A stretch of DNA of 64,000 nucleotides, taken from contig NZ_RWIS01000003.1 of the NCBI RefSeq assembly GCF_003944705.1, forward strand, positions 186,001 to 250,000. Direction: 5' to 3'. Under the pieces are notes generated by a model. That model did not search any database. It saw only the letters and a list, made by a program, of their open reading frames with translations, and was not told the DNA's origin. The DNA comes from Hymenobacter metallilatus. Its GTDB lineage: Bacteria > Bacteroidota > Bacteroidia > Cytophagales > Hymenobacteraceae. Of this stretch, positions 32,300 through 40,543 are shown in pieces (within the stretch, counting starts at the first letter, position 1; every line of letters begins with the position of its first letter). Both the position numbers and the translations under genes were made by a program.

Positions 32300-33235
32300 T
32301 TGAAGACTTCCATTCGCATTGGTACCCGCGGCAGCAAGCTGGCGCTGTGGCAGGCTCACCACGTAGCCGACTTCCTCACGGCCGCCGGCCTCTCGCCCGA
32401 AATCGTCATCATTACTACCAAGGGCGACGTGGTGCTGGACCGCTCCCTGGATAAGATTGGGGCCAAGGGCGTATTCACCGAGGAGCTGGAAGAGAGCCTG
32501 CGCACCGGCCACATTGATATTGCCGTACACAGCGCCAAGGACGTGCAAAGCACTATTCCTGCCGACCTGGAGCTGCTGGCCTTTATGGAGCGGGAGCGGG
32601 TAAACGACGTGGTAGTGAGCTTTGATGCCAACCTGGACCTGCAGCGCCCCGACCTGGTACTGGGCACCAGCAGCACCCGTCGCAAGGCCATGCTGAAGCG
32701 GTTTTTGCCCCACGCTACCGCCGCCGAAGCCCGTGGCAACCTGCAAACCCGTCTGCGCAAGCTCGAAGAAGGCCAATACCACGCCCTAGTGCTGGCCTAC
32801 GCCGGCGTACACCGCATGGAGTACGACGGCCTCATCCGCCATATTCTGCCCGAAACCCAGTTTATCCCGGCCACTGGCCAGGGTAGCGTAGCCATTGAGT
32901 GCGCCCGCAACCTGGAGCCCGCCCTCAAAGCCGAACTGCACCGCATCCTCGACCACGCCGTCACCCACGTGTGCCTGGCCGCCGAGCGGGCGTTTCTGCG
33001 CACCATGGAAGGCGGCTGCAGCATCCCCAGCTTCGCCCTGGCCACCCTCAGCCCCGACGGCGCCACTCTGCAGCTTCACGCCGGCCTCATCAGCCTCGAT
33101 GGCCAGCAGTTCATCGAAGAAACCCGCACCGCCCCCCCCGCCGAGGCTGAAGCAACCGGTGTTCAACTGGCCGAAAGCATCCTCGCCCGCGGCGGCCAGC
33201 AAATTCTTGACGATATCCGACGGGAGCGGGCTTAG
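32300..33235 (+). CDS. hemC: Hydroxymethylbilane synthase (porphobilinogen deaminase)
   Basis: A 311-residue enzyme of heme synthesis that joins four porphobilinogen units. Family motifs: SIRIGTRGSKLALWQAHHVADFL, the substrate loop VLDRSLDKIGAKGVFTEELEE, HSAKDVQSTIP, GTSSTRRKAMLKRF and GQGSVAIECA. Cys240 in EGGCSIPSFA would hold the dipyrromethane cofactor. The only start that fits the conserved N-terminus is TTG at 32300; there is no in-frame ATG close upstream. hemD and other heme genes are not adjacent. Confidence 0.95.
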   Translation: MKTSIRIGTRGSKLALWQAHHVADFLTAAGLSPEIVIITTKGDVVLDRSLDKIGAKGVFTEELEESLRTGHIDIAVHSAKDVQSTIPADLELLAFMERERVNDVVVSFDANLDLQRPDLVLGTSSTRRKAMLKRFLPHATAAEARGNLQTRLRKLEEGQYHALVLAYAGVHRMEYDGLIRHILPETQFIPATGQGSVAIECARNLEPALKAELHRILDHAVTHVCLAAERAFLRTMEGGCSIPSFALATLSPDGATLQLHAGLISLDGQQFIEETRTAPPAEAEATGVQLAESILARGGQQILDDIRRERA

Positions 33236-33249
33236 CAACTATACGGTCT

Positions 33250-33334
33250 GTCATCCTGAGTAACGCCAAGGACCTTACCACGCCTGAACGAATTGTTTTG
33301 ACGTGGTAAGGTCCTTCGCGTTGCTCAGGATGAC
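33250..33334. repeat. 33-bp inverted repeat, TCATCCTGAG class
   Basis: Arms 33250-33282 and 33302-33334 pair with two mismatches around a 19-base loop. They start GTCATCCTGAG and include the AAGGACC block, as in the element at 7312. It lies between convergent hemC and the DUF2238 gene. Confidence 0.92.
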
Positions 33335-33344
33335 AATTCTGTAT

Positions 33345-33968
33345 CTATTCTCTTTTCCCTCGGCCAAACAGCGCGTACAACACCAGCGCAAAAACGGCCC
33401 CGCTGGTATCGGCCAGCATGTCTTTCTGAGCGTCCCAGATGTCGCCCTGGCTGCCCAGGAAGGCGGCCCCGGCGTCGCCGCCGGCCAGCTCGGCGTACAC
33501 CCATTCAATCAGCTCGTAGCTCATGGCCACGGTGCCAATCACGCACAGGGGCAGCAAGTAGCTCAGAAAACGGCTCCGGATCAGGTCCCGCTGGTCGAGG
33601 TACTCGATAAGGGCGTAGGCGTAGAAACCCACCGAGAAGTGAGCTACCCGGTCGTACATATTGCGCTTGAAGCCAAACAGGTTATTGAACCAGTCGAACG
33701 GCACTTTCTCGAAGGTGTAGTGCCCGCCCACGGTGTGCATAAAAATCAGCACGCTCATCAGGGCGTAGGCTAGGTTCGAAAACCGCACCCCACGTACGTA
33801 CAGCAGTACCAGGGCCCCCACAATCAGCAGAATCGGAATATTTTCGGCCCACCATGTGCCTCGGTCGGTGGGGCTGATGCCCAGCGCCACAAACTCAATG
33901 AGGTAGGCGGCCAGGAGGACTTTCGGAAACCAATGTGAAGTAGTCGAAGAGGGGAGAGGTTGGGGCAT
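33345..33968 (-). CDS. DUF2238 family membrane protein
   Basis: A 207-residue polytopic protein with about six hydrophobic segments. The stretch FMHTVGGHYTFEKVPFDWF, followed by RNMYDRVAHFSVGFYAYALIEYL, is typical of the DUF2238 (YjdF) family; YELIEWVYAELAGGDAGAAFLGSQGDIWDAQKDMLAD closes the signature. Several conserved His/Asp/Glu sit at the membrane, hinting at an enzyme, but no activity is established. ATG 33968 gives the known length; the frame extends much further without homology. Confidence 0.88.
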   Translation of the reverse strand: MPQPLPSSTTSHWFPKVLLAAYLIEFVALGISPTDRGTWWAENIPILLIVGALVLLYVRGVRFSNLAYALMSVLIFMHTVGGHYTFEKVPFDWFNNLFGFKRNMYDRVAHFSVGFYAYALIEYLDQRDLIRSRFLSYLLPLCVIGTVAMSYELIEWVYAELAGGDAGAAFLGSQGDIWDAQKDMLADTSGAVFALVLYALFGRGKRE

Positions 33969-34143
33969 ACTGCGGCAGAATAGTTGGTTGAGCTTACCGG
34001 CATACGTAAACCGGTTCCATTCGCTGTCTACACTCAAAAATAACTCTGGCCGGAAAGGGCTGGCTTGCGTCATTCGGTCATGTGTGACCCGGCAAAACCG
34101 CGTAACTTCGCCGGGCTTCTTCACCTCCGAATCGTGCCTCTTT

Positions 34144-34785
34144 ATGCGGAATGTTTTGCGCCGTGCCCTCTGGGTAAGTCTGTTTTTGAGCGTGGTAGTA
34201 TCGGCCGCGCAGGCCGCTAAAAAGCCCCGTACTAGTCGCAAAGATGAGGTGGTGACTATCAGCACCCCCCAGGGCGACATTCGGCTGATTCTGTTTGATG
34301 TGACTCCCCTGCACAAAGCCAATTTCCTGAAGCTGGCCCAGAGCGGCTTCTACAATGGCACCACCTTTCACCGCATCATTCCGGGCTTCATGATTCAGGG
34401 CGGCGACCCCAACTCCAAGGATGCCGACCCCAACAATGATGGAGCCGGACAGACGGACGAAAAAATGATTCCGGCCGAAATTCGTCCCGAGCTCACGCAC
34501 AAGCGGGGGGCCGTGGCTGCCGCCCGTACCCCCGATTTCATTAACCCCCAGCGCATGAGCAGCGCCTCGCAGTTCTACATCGTGCAGAACCCCCAGGGCA
34601 CGCCTCACCTCGATGGGCAATACACGGTGTTTGGGCAGGTTATCAGCGGGCAGGACGTGGTAGATAAACTTGCGCAGCAACCCGCCGCCGAGCGGAACCG
34701 CCCCGTTACGGACCTCAAAATGACGGTAAAAGTGGAGAAGCTCAAAAAGAAAAAGATTACCGAACTGTACGGCTATCAGTACTAA
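34144..34785 (+). CDS. Exported cyclophilin-type peptidyl-prolyl isomerase
   Basis: A 213-residue protein with signal peptide RRALWVSLFLSVVVSAAQA and one cyclophilin domain. Catalytic-domain signs: FLKLAQSGFYNGTTFHRIIPGFMIQGGDPN (with the active Arg in FHRI), ASQFYIVQ and HLDGQYTVFGQVISGQDVVDKLAQ. It speeds prolyl isomerisation during folding of exported proteins. ATG 34144 begins the signal peptide; 52 further upstream codons in the same frame are not homologous. The next gene follows after 21 bases. Confidence 0.92.
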   Translation: MRNVLRRALWVSLFLSVVVSAAQAAKKPRTSRKDEVVTISTPQGDIRLILFDVTPLHKANFLKLAQSGFYNGTTFHRIIPGFMIQGGDPNSKDADPNNDGAGQTDEKMIPAEIRPELTHKRGAVAAARTPDFINPQRMSSASQFYIVQNPQGTPHLDGQYTVFGQVISGQDVVDKLAQQPAAERNRPVTDLKMTVKVEKLKKKKITELYGYQY

Positions 34786-34806
34786 GCATCTCCGGCATTT
34801 GCTACT

Positions 34807-35706
34807 ATGAAAATCCTGGTGACTGGGTCCAATGGCCTGCTCGGACAGAAGCTGGTGGCCCTGTTGCGGCAGCAGCGCGAGGTGGAGTTGGTAGCTACTT
34901 CCCGGGGAGCCAACAAGCTGGCCACGGTGTACCCGGAAGTACGGTTTGTGACATTGGATACAACCCACCGCGAGCAGGTACTGCAGATGATCAGCCAGGA
35001 GCGTCCCACGCACCTCATCCACACTGCCGCCATGACCCATGCGGACGAGTGCGAGCTGAATCAGGCGGAGTGCTGGCGCCAAAATGTGGAAGCAGTAGCT
35101 CACCTGGTTGCCGCCTGTGGGCAGCAGCAGGTGCACTTGCTGCACCTTAGCACCGATTTTGTTTTTAGTGGAAACCAGGGCCCCTTGGCCGAGGATGCGG
35201 TACCGGAGCCCGTGAATTTTTACGGACACAGCAAGCTGGCAGCCGAGCAGTTGGTGCGGGCCTGCCAGGCTCCGTGGACTATCTTGCGCACGGTGCTGGT
35301 GTATGGTACGGCCCACAACTATGGCCGCACCAACATCGTGACTTGGGTGCGCGACTCCCTGCGGGCCGGCAATCCAGTTCGCGTGGTAAACGACCAGCTC
35401 CGCACACCCACGCTGGCGGAGGATCTGGCTATGGGCTGCTGGCTGGCGGCCCGGCACAACGCAACGGGTATTTACCACCTGGGTGGGCCAGAACTGTACA
35501 CGCCCTACCAGATTGCACTGGCGGTGGCCGCCCACTTCAACCTGGATACTTCACTCATTAGCCCGGTTGATGCCAGCACCTTTACGCAGCCTGCCCGGCG
35601 CCCCTTGCGCACTGGCTTCATTATTGAAAAGGCTCAGCGGGAGTTGGGCTACCAGCCGCACACGTTGGCTGAAGGCATTGCTTTACTGGCTTCCCAAACT
35701 GCCTAA
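34807..35706 (+). CDS. RmlD-like NAD(P)-dependent sugar-nucleotide reductase
   Basis: A 299-residue extended short-chain dehydrogenase of the dTDP-4-dehydrorhamnose reductase type. It has the Rossmann motif VTGSNGLLGQKLV, a substrate/cofactor motif LHLSTDFVFSGNQGPLAEDA, the catalytic YGHSK (Tyr-x3-Lys), and LRTVLVYG. RmlD makes dTDP-L-rhamnose, but the other rml genes are absent, so the substrate is uncertain. It is probably co-transcribed with the cyclophilin gene and ends at a terminator. Confidence 0.85.
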   Translation: MKILVTGSNGLLGQKLVALLRQQREVELVATSRGANKLATVYPEVRFVTLDTTHREQVLQMISQERPTHLIHTAAMTHADECELNQAECWRQNVEAVAHLVAACGQQQVHLLHLSTDFVFSGNQGPLAEDAVPEPVNFYGHSKLAAEQLVRACQAPWTILRTVLVYGTAHNYGRTNIVTWVRDSLRAGNPVRVVNDQLRTPTLAEDLAMGCWLAARHNATGIYHLGGPELYTPYQIALAVAAHFNLDTSLISPVDASTFTQPARRPLRTGFIIEKAQRELGYQPHTLAEGIALLASQTA

Positions 35707-35712
35707 AACGCA

Positions 35713-35744
35713 AAAAACCCGCGAACAACGCCCGCGGGATTTTC
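35713..35744 (+). terminator. Terminator after the RmlD-like gene
   Basis: CCCGCG and CGCGGG form the stem, with an A6 run before and ATTTT after. The stem is short but GC-rich and lies immediately after the stop codon. Confidence 0.65.
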
Positions 35745-36176
35745 ACACACCTATTGCAACAACCTGTTTGTAAAGGAGCCGCTACGAGCAGCCGCAGAAG
35801 CTCCCTACATGAATTATCGTGTCAAAAAACCGCCCGTATAGCGGTACTAGTAACCCGCTGATTAATCAGCAGCCTTGCCGGCGCCAGTCGGCCGGAAAGA
35901 ATGGACAACTGAGATGAACCCGGCACAAAGTCCCGGTTGTAAAGGGTTAGTCCCCTCTTGCTCGTCGTTCCCTATGACAATATTATAGGAGAAATAAGGC
36001 CTTGTAAAGGACACTTCTGCAGTAATTGTGACTTGTTATTTAATAATATTAAATAGCCATTTTTAGACTCATGCGCTGTGCAACAAGTGTTAAATAGTCT
36101 GGGATACAAATAGTGACACTGTTTTGAACTGGCTTTTAGTACGGCTGCTAGCTGAAAAAGCGAAGATTTGTGACAT
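35745..36176. other. AT-rich intergenic region, contents unknown
   Basis: About 430 bases with no protein gene I can support. The part from about 35980 to 36176 is much more AT-rich than the rest of the window (for example TTATTTAATAATATTAAATAG). The part before it has several potential stems, such as CCCGG...CCGGG-like pieces near 35918-35936, so a small RNA is possible, but I do not recognise a known class. Confidence 0.5.
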
Positions 36177-37145
36177 CTACTCTCCTTCTTTCGAAGTAGC
36201 TATATACTGTAGGCTAAGAATAGTAAAGGCAATGGCTAAGCCTGGCCATAGCATCAGCCACCAATTGGCAGGTGCTTGGCGCACAGCTGCTAAGAGTCGG
36301 CCCCAGCTGGGAGTTTCCGGGGGCAGGCCTACCCCCAGAAAGGATAGGGTAGTCTCAAGGCTGATCAGGACTGCCACCGTGAGCGGAAAACGCACCAGAA
36401 GTACTGGCAGCGCATTCGGGCTAATATGCCGCCAGAGGATGCGGACAGCCGGCAGGCCGGCTGCCTGCGCGGCTTCTATGTAAGGTTGACTACGGCTCTG
36501 TAGCGTTGCTGCCCGCATGAGGCGGGCAGGAGTAGGCCAGCAGGTAAGGCTCAGCAGAGCTACCACACCTGCCAGGGAGGGGCGTTGTATGGAGGCAACG
36601 GCAACTACCAATACCAGTAACGGGACGGAGTTTACCAAGGCAATCAGGGCCAGAATGCTACTGTCGACGGGGAAGGGCCAGGTGTTGGTGGAAGGCTTCT
36701 TGTTTCGCCATGGTAAGAGGCCTAACCCTGCCGCTGCCGGTACGCCCAGCCAAGGCCAGCCGCCCGCCCCCGGAAACCAAGAGAGAAGCAGCCCGGCCAG
36801 CCCGACACCAGCCACCATCAGGACCAACTGAGTACGGGTTATCCGCAGGCCGGTATTGCCCCAGTAGCCAGCTATACCCCCCAGAAAACCGCCCAGAAGT
36901 AACGTGCACAACGCCGCTGGTACACTTACCAGCAACAGCGTACGGGCACCCTGCCACAAACTCATCCCTACATCCAGACCCTGAGAGGTAGTACCCAGCC
37001 AATGAGTCGAATGAAAAGGTGGTTGATTGATAGTGGCCAGATCGGGGGTGGGTACGGTTGATGGGGCCAGTAGCGCCGCTACTATCAATAGGCTCAGCCA
37101 GCTGATGGCCAGCCCCCGCTGCACCGTGCGAAAAGGCCTCTTCAT
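36177..37145 (-). CDS. ABC transporter permease (DppC/OppC type)
   Basis: A 322-residue inner-membrane protein with about seven TM segments. The permease cytoplasmic loop is visible as YIEAAQAAGLPAVRILWRHISPNALPVLL, the EAA motif that contacts the ATPase, and TLSFLGVGLPPETPSWGRLL is typical of DppC/OppC. Near the N-terminus HWLGTTSQGLDVGMSLWQGARTLL fits the family. Its ATG overlaps the stop of the upstream permease by 4 bases. It probably moves peptides or a similar cargo together with the next two genes. Confidence 0.92.
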   Translation of the reverse strand: MKRPFRTVQRGLAISWLSLLIVAALLAPSTVPTPDLATINQPPFHSTHWLGTTSQGLDVGMSLWQGARTLLLVSVPAALCTLLLGGFLGGIAGYWGNTGLRITRTQLVLMVAGVGLAGLLLSWFPGAGGWPWLGVPAAAGLGLLPWRNKKPSTNTWPFPVDSSILALIALVNSVPLLVLVVAVASIQRPSLAGVVALLSLTCWPTPARLMRAATLQSRSQPYIEAAQAAGLPAVRILWRHISPNALPVLLVRFPLTVAVLISLETTLSFLGVGLPPETPSWGRLLAAVRQAPANWWLMLWPGLAIAFTILSLQYIATSKEGE

Positions 37146-38185
37146 GCCGTAATCCGGATACGAGGGTCCAGGAGCGGGTACAGAATATCGGCGAGCAGTT
37201 GGGCCAGTAACCGTACAATTGCCACCAAGCCAACCCCGGCCAATAGTACCGGATAATCTTGCTGTACAGCCGCGTCGGCAATCAGTCGGCCCATACCTGG
37301 CAGGGCAAAAATTACCTCAACCACCACGGAGCCAGCCACGATGCTGGGCAACAGCTCGGTAAGGAGCGTAACAGTTGGCAGCAAGGCGTTGCGCAGGGCA
37401 TGACGCCAGATGGTGCGCCCCTGCGACGTGCCTTTGGCGCGGGCCGTAGCCACGTACGGGCGGGCCAGTTCCTGGTGCAAAGAGCCATTCAGCTGAATAG
37501 CCAGGGCCGGAAAGCTGCCCAAAACCAGGCTCAATGTAGGTAAGGTAAGCTGATAAAGTAATGCCTGCGGGTGGCTCCAGCTAGTACTGGTCGGGCCGGT
37601 GGGACCCAGGCCGAAAGCCGGAAACCAGTTGAGCGCATCGGGGTTGGCCAGCAGCAGCAGCAGACCCAGCGCCAGCAGAAACAATGGAATGCTTTGCAGC
37701 GTGTGCGCCATGCTCATTACCCAATTGCTGACTATTGGGCGGTAGCCAGTTGCCGCCACCAGATACAACGCCAGGGCAATGCTCAAAGTGGCCGCCAGCA
37801 TCGTGAGCGGCAATGTGTACTGGAGGGCCTGCCCCAGCAACACCAGCACGGGCTCCTCCGAGCGGTAAGAGGTGCCCAGGTTGCCCTGCAGAAGCTGCGT
37901 CAGCCAGGTATGGTATTGATTGTGGAAGCCGTGCCAGTACCAGCCGGTAGCTGGCTGCCAGCTCACGTAAAACAGTGGGGCATCCAACCCATAGCGCTGG
38001 AGCAGCTGCTGACTGACGGCTGGTTGCTCCAGCAAGCTGCCAAGGCGGGCGCTACTTTCCACCATAGTCTGTAGCAGGCTGCGCTGGTCAGTGGCGCCCC
38101 GGCTCAGCAAGAACAACACCGACAGAATAAGCCAGGCGGAGCCCACCGTTCGGAGAAGATGCCGTAGCAAAACAAGCCCTGGCAT
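37142..38185 (-). CDS. ABC transporter permease (DppB/OppB type)
   Basis: A 347-residue inner-membrane permease. The EAA loop is YVATARAKGTSQGRTIWRHALRNALLPTVTLL, and VVVEVIFALPGMGRLIADAAVQQDYPVLL is the typical DppB/OppB C-terminus. Residues near the N-terminus (SVLFLLSRGATDQ) lie in the first TM helix. Between the substrate-binding protein gene (5-base gap) and the second permease (4-base overlap), it forms one translational unit. No ABC ATPase gene is linked. Confidence 0.93.
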   Translation of the reverse strand: MPGLVLLRHLLRTVGSAWLILSVLFLLSRGATDQRSLLQTMVESSARLGSLLEQPAVSQQLLQRYGLDAPLFYVSWQPATGWYWHGFHNQYHTWLTQLLQGNLGTSYRSEEPVLVLLGQALQYTLPLTMLAATLSIALALYLVAATGYRPIVSNWVMSMAHTLQSIPLFLLALGLLLLLANPDALNWFPAFGLGPTGPTSTSWSHPQALLYQLTLPTLSLVLGSFPALAIQLNGSLHQELARPYVATARAKGTSQGRTIWRHALRNALLPTVTLLTELLPSIVAGSVVVEVIFALPGMGRLIADAAVQQDYPVLLAGVGLVAIVRLLAQLLADILYPLLDPRIRITA

Positions 38186-38190
38186 GTGGC

Positions 38191-39924
38191 TTACAGTGGT
38201 GCTTCCATGGGCCTGATGCGGGCTGCCTCGTAGCCAGGCTTCAGGCCGGACACCGGTACCCGCCCAACAGCCCGCGAAGCCCCGACCCGGTATTTCTGGA
38301 AGTACAGCACAGAAAACGGTACCTCCTGCGCCATCACGCGCTGAAATTTCCGTAGCAGCAACTTCTTTTTCTGCTTGTCCTCTGTGCTGGTAATCTGCTC
38401 AATCAGCCGGTCGGTAACCGCAGAGGAGAATTGCATGGTATTGCTGGCACCAATACCGCGGGAATGCAGCAACGCAGTGAAATCGTAGGAAAACGGATTG
38501 CCCGAGTAGTTTCGGATGCACATATCTGTTTCCCCGGCCTGTAATTGCCGGCTCAGCACTGCCTGTTCGGTAGGGCGCAACTCTGCCTCTATGCCAATGG
38601 CGGCGGCGGCCGCTCTGAACTGTAGGGCCGCCGTTTCGAAAGCAGGCTCCCCGGCCCGGTAGCTCACGCCAAAACGCAATACCTGGGGGGCACCCTTGGC
38701 CACCTTGCGCTGCCAACGGCCATCGGCCTGGCGTTGCCAGCCGGCCTGCCGAAGCAATCCCACGGTTTGAGTGGGGCTAAATACCGGTAAGGGCAGGCTG
38801 TCGTTGTAATAGTCGGCCACGCGCGGGCTGATAAGGCCTGCGCTGGGAATAGCAGCTCCCTGTTGGGTAGCCTTAATCAGGGCCGGTACATCAAACAGGA
38901 AGCACAACGCCTTACGGGTAGCTGCGTCCTGAAATACAGGGCGGCGGACGTTGAAGCCAGCCGTCAGAAACTCGTAGGAGTCGGCCGTGTAAAATGCCAG
39001 CCGTTTCCGGTCTTCGGCCGACTGCTGCAGACGGGTAAACTCCGCGGCGGGCATCAGACCATAGATATCTACTTCGTTGCGGCGCAGCGCAAGCGTAGCA
39101 GTTGCCGCATCCGGAATAACCTGGTACGTAAGCGTAGTAGGGTAGGCCTGAAGCTGAGCGGGCGGGGCAGACAACACATCCGCCCACCATTTCGGCTTGC
39201 GGTGAAGCGTCAGGTAGCGGCCACTCTGCCAGGCGCTGAGCCGGTAGGGGCCACAGCCGGGCAGGTTTTCCGGATGGCGGGCCAGGCGAAGACGCTGATA
39301 CCGGCGGGCCAGCGCCTGCACTGCCGCCTGCACCGGCTGTTGGCGCATGGCTGTCAGCGAAACGGTACGCAGCTGCCTGCCCGGATCCAGAATATACTCC
39401 GGCAAGATGGAAAAGTCGCCGGAGGAGCGAATGTGTTCTGGCGACTGGCCGGCACACACCAACGTAAACCGCCGCGAATCTGCCGTATCGAGCCGAATAT
39501 CCCGGATAAAACCGAACATGGCCTGGTCCATTTCCGTGGGCAGTCCCGGGCAGTTCATCACCTTAAGGGTGAGGGCCACATCCTGAGCCAGCACCGGGGC
39601 CCCGTTATCCCAGGTGGCTTCCGGCCGGATGCGGTAGCTTACCAGCAGCAGGCTGTCGGAAAGCCGCTCAACGGATGGGAATGCCTCAGCAAGCCAGGGC
39701 ACGAAATCATGGGCCTCTTCCCGGCCCATCAGCAGGCTACAGTGCGTGAGGTTAATTACCTCGTAGGCGCTGGTATTGCTTACTACCAGGGGGTCCAGAT
39801 TTTCCGGGTCGCGGGCCCAGCGGATTCGTACGGTTCCCGGGGCAGAATAGGTAGCAGGAGTGGTACAACTGCTCACCATACCTACCCAGACCAGGAAGAA
39901 AAACCGGAGAGAAAGGTGCTTCAT
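38191..39924 (-). CDS. Peptide-type ABC transporter substrate-binding lipoprotein
   Basis: A 577-residue SBP_bac_5 family lipoprotein: start MKHLSLRFFFLVWVGMVSSC with lipid Cys20, then the family core (RWARDPENLDPLVVSNTSAYEV, LSDSLLLVSYRIRPEATWDNGAPVLAQDV, GCGPYRLSAWQSGRYLTLHRKPKWW). It would bind oligopeptides or similar ligands at the outer face and hand them to the permeases 36177-38185. Being a lipoprotein in a Gram-negative, it is anchored to a membrane rather than free. Confidence 0.92.
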   Translation of the reverse strand: MKHLSLRFFFLVWVGMVSSCTTPATYSAPGTVRIRWARDPENLDPLVVSNTSAYEVINLTHCSLLMGREEAHDFVPWLAEAFPSVERLSDSLLLVSYRIRPEATWDNGAPVLAQDVALTLKVMNCPGLPTEMDQAMFGFIRDIRLDTADSRRFTLVCAGQSPEHIRSSGDFSILPEYILDPGRQLRTVSLTAMRQQPVQAAVQALARRYQRLRLARHPENLPGCGPYRLSAWQSGRYLTLHRKPKWWADVLSAPPAQLQAYPTTLTYQVIPDAATATLALRRNEVDIYGLMPAAEFTRLQQSAEDRKRLAFYTADSYEFLTAGFNVRRPVFQDAATRKALCFLFDVPALIKATQQGAAIPSAGLISPRVADYYNDSLPLPVFSPTQTVGLLRQAGWQRQADGRWQRKVAKGAPQVLRFGVSYRAGEPAFETAALQFRAAAAAIGIEAELRPTEQAVLSRQLQAGETDMCIRNYSGNPFSYDFTALLHSRGIGASNTMQFSSAVTDRLIEQITSTEDKQKKKLLLRKFQRVMAQEVPFSVLYFQKYRVGASRAVGRVPVSGLKPGYEAARIRPMEAPL

Positions 39925-39996
39925 GAACGGGTAACCGCGTAAGACGAGTGTCCGGGCAAGTTACCACGTTTTGGAAATACAGGAGGTACTGCCGGC

Positions 39997-40185
39997 CTAG
40001 TGGCCGTCGCCCCAGCCGCCTACACCGTGGTCTGCCACCACATGGCCGTCGCCCCAGCCACCTACGCCGTGGTCATCCGAAACCGATGTTGTGCTGGTGG
40101 AGCCATTGGTGGCTGAAACGGTGGCAGCATCAACAGAAGCAAAGCTGGCGAACTGCAGGAGGGCGATGGTGATGAGCTCTAGCAT
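39997..40185 (-). CDS. Tiny exported peptide with repeated DHGVGGWGDGH
   Basis: A 62-residue frame upstream of the transporter operon. It starts MLELITIALLQFASFASVDA, which resembles a short signal or leader, then a Ser/Thr-rich spacer and two copies of DHGVGGWGDGH separated by VVA. At DNA level a 33-base unit repeats with 42-base period (40000-40032 and 40042-40074), and its three differences are all synonymous, which suggests selection on the peptide. The His/Asp/Gly-rich unit could bind metal, or be a processed peptide. I do not recognise a family, and a chance frame cannot be excluded. Confidence 0.55.
   Translation of the reverse strand: MLELITIALLQFASFASVDAATVSATNGSTSTTSVSDDHGVGGWGDGHVVADHGVGGWGDGH
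40000..40074. repeat. 33-bp direct repeat inside the tiny peptide gene
   Basis: Two copies start at 40000 and 40042 (42-base period), differing at three bases. Read as codons on the minus strand, all three changes are silent. Confidence 0.85.
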
Positions 40186-40543
40186 GGCTTGGAAATATTT
40201 GTGTGTCAGGTGATTGAATGACACAAAGGTGGAGTCCAAACCAGCCCAGGTAAAGGAAATACAGGCTGTAAACGTGACCTGAAAAAGAGCTATATCAGTA
40301 AATAAAAATCAACCTAAAACCAGTTGCCAGTACGAAAAATGACGTAGAAATGCACAATATCGGAGGCCCATATTCCCTGATTTTGTGACATCCAGCCGTA
40401 AAAAAAGCCCACCTATACGCCTACAAATGTCTGGGTAGATAAGCCAATGAATAAAGGCATAGCATTCAAAAAATGTGACATAGGAAACAGGGGCCGTATA
40501 ATATAGTATATTGGCTAAAACAGGCTAATCCAGCCGCTTTGCT
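40186..40543. other. AT-rich divergent regulatory region
   Basis: About 360 bases between the tiny peptide gene and the 512-aa gene. It holds the short palindrome TGTGTCA...TGACACA (40202-40208/40219-40225), TGTGACA at 40384 and 40474, and AT-rich TATAATATAGTATATTGG near 40497-40514, probably the promoter of the plus-strand gene. No gene or known RNA is recognised. Confidence 0.5.

Noticed and set aside
33988..34143. Upstream extension of the cyclophilin gene
   Set aside because: It would bury the signal peptide inside the protein, and it contains the divergent promoter area.
33969..34322. Upstream extension of the DUF2238 protein
   Set aside because: The extra 118 codons lie opposite the cyclophilin gene and its promoter and are not homologous to the family.
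35745..36176. Possible tmRNA, RNase P RNA or 6S RNA
   Set aside because: I looked for their conserved pieces (for example GAGGAAAGTCC of RNase P) and found none.
40202..40225. TGTGTCA-N10-TGACACA as a CRP-type site
   Set aside because: The spacing and core differ from the known TGTGA-N6-TCACA form; kept only as a note for the intergenic region.
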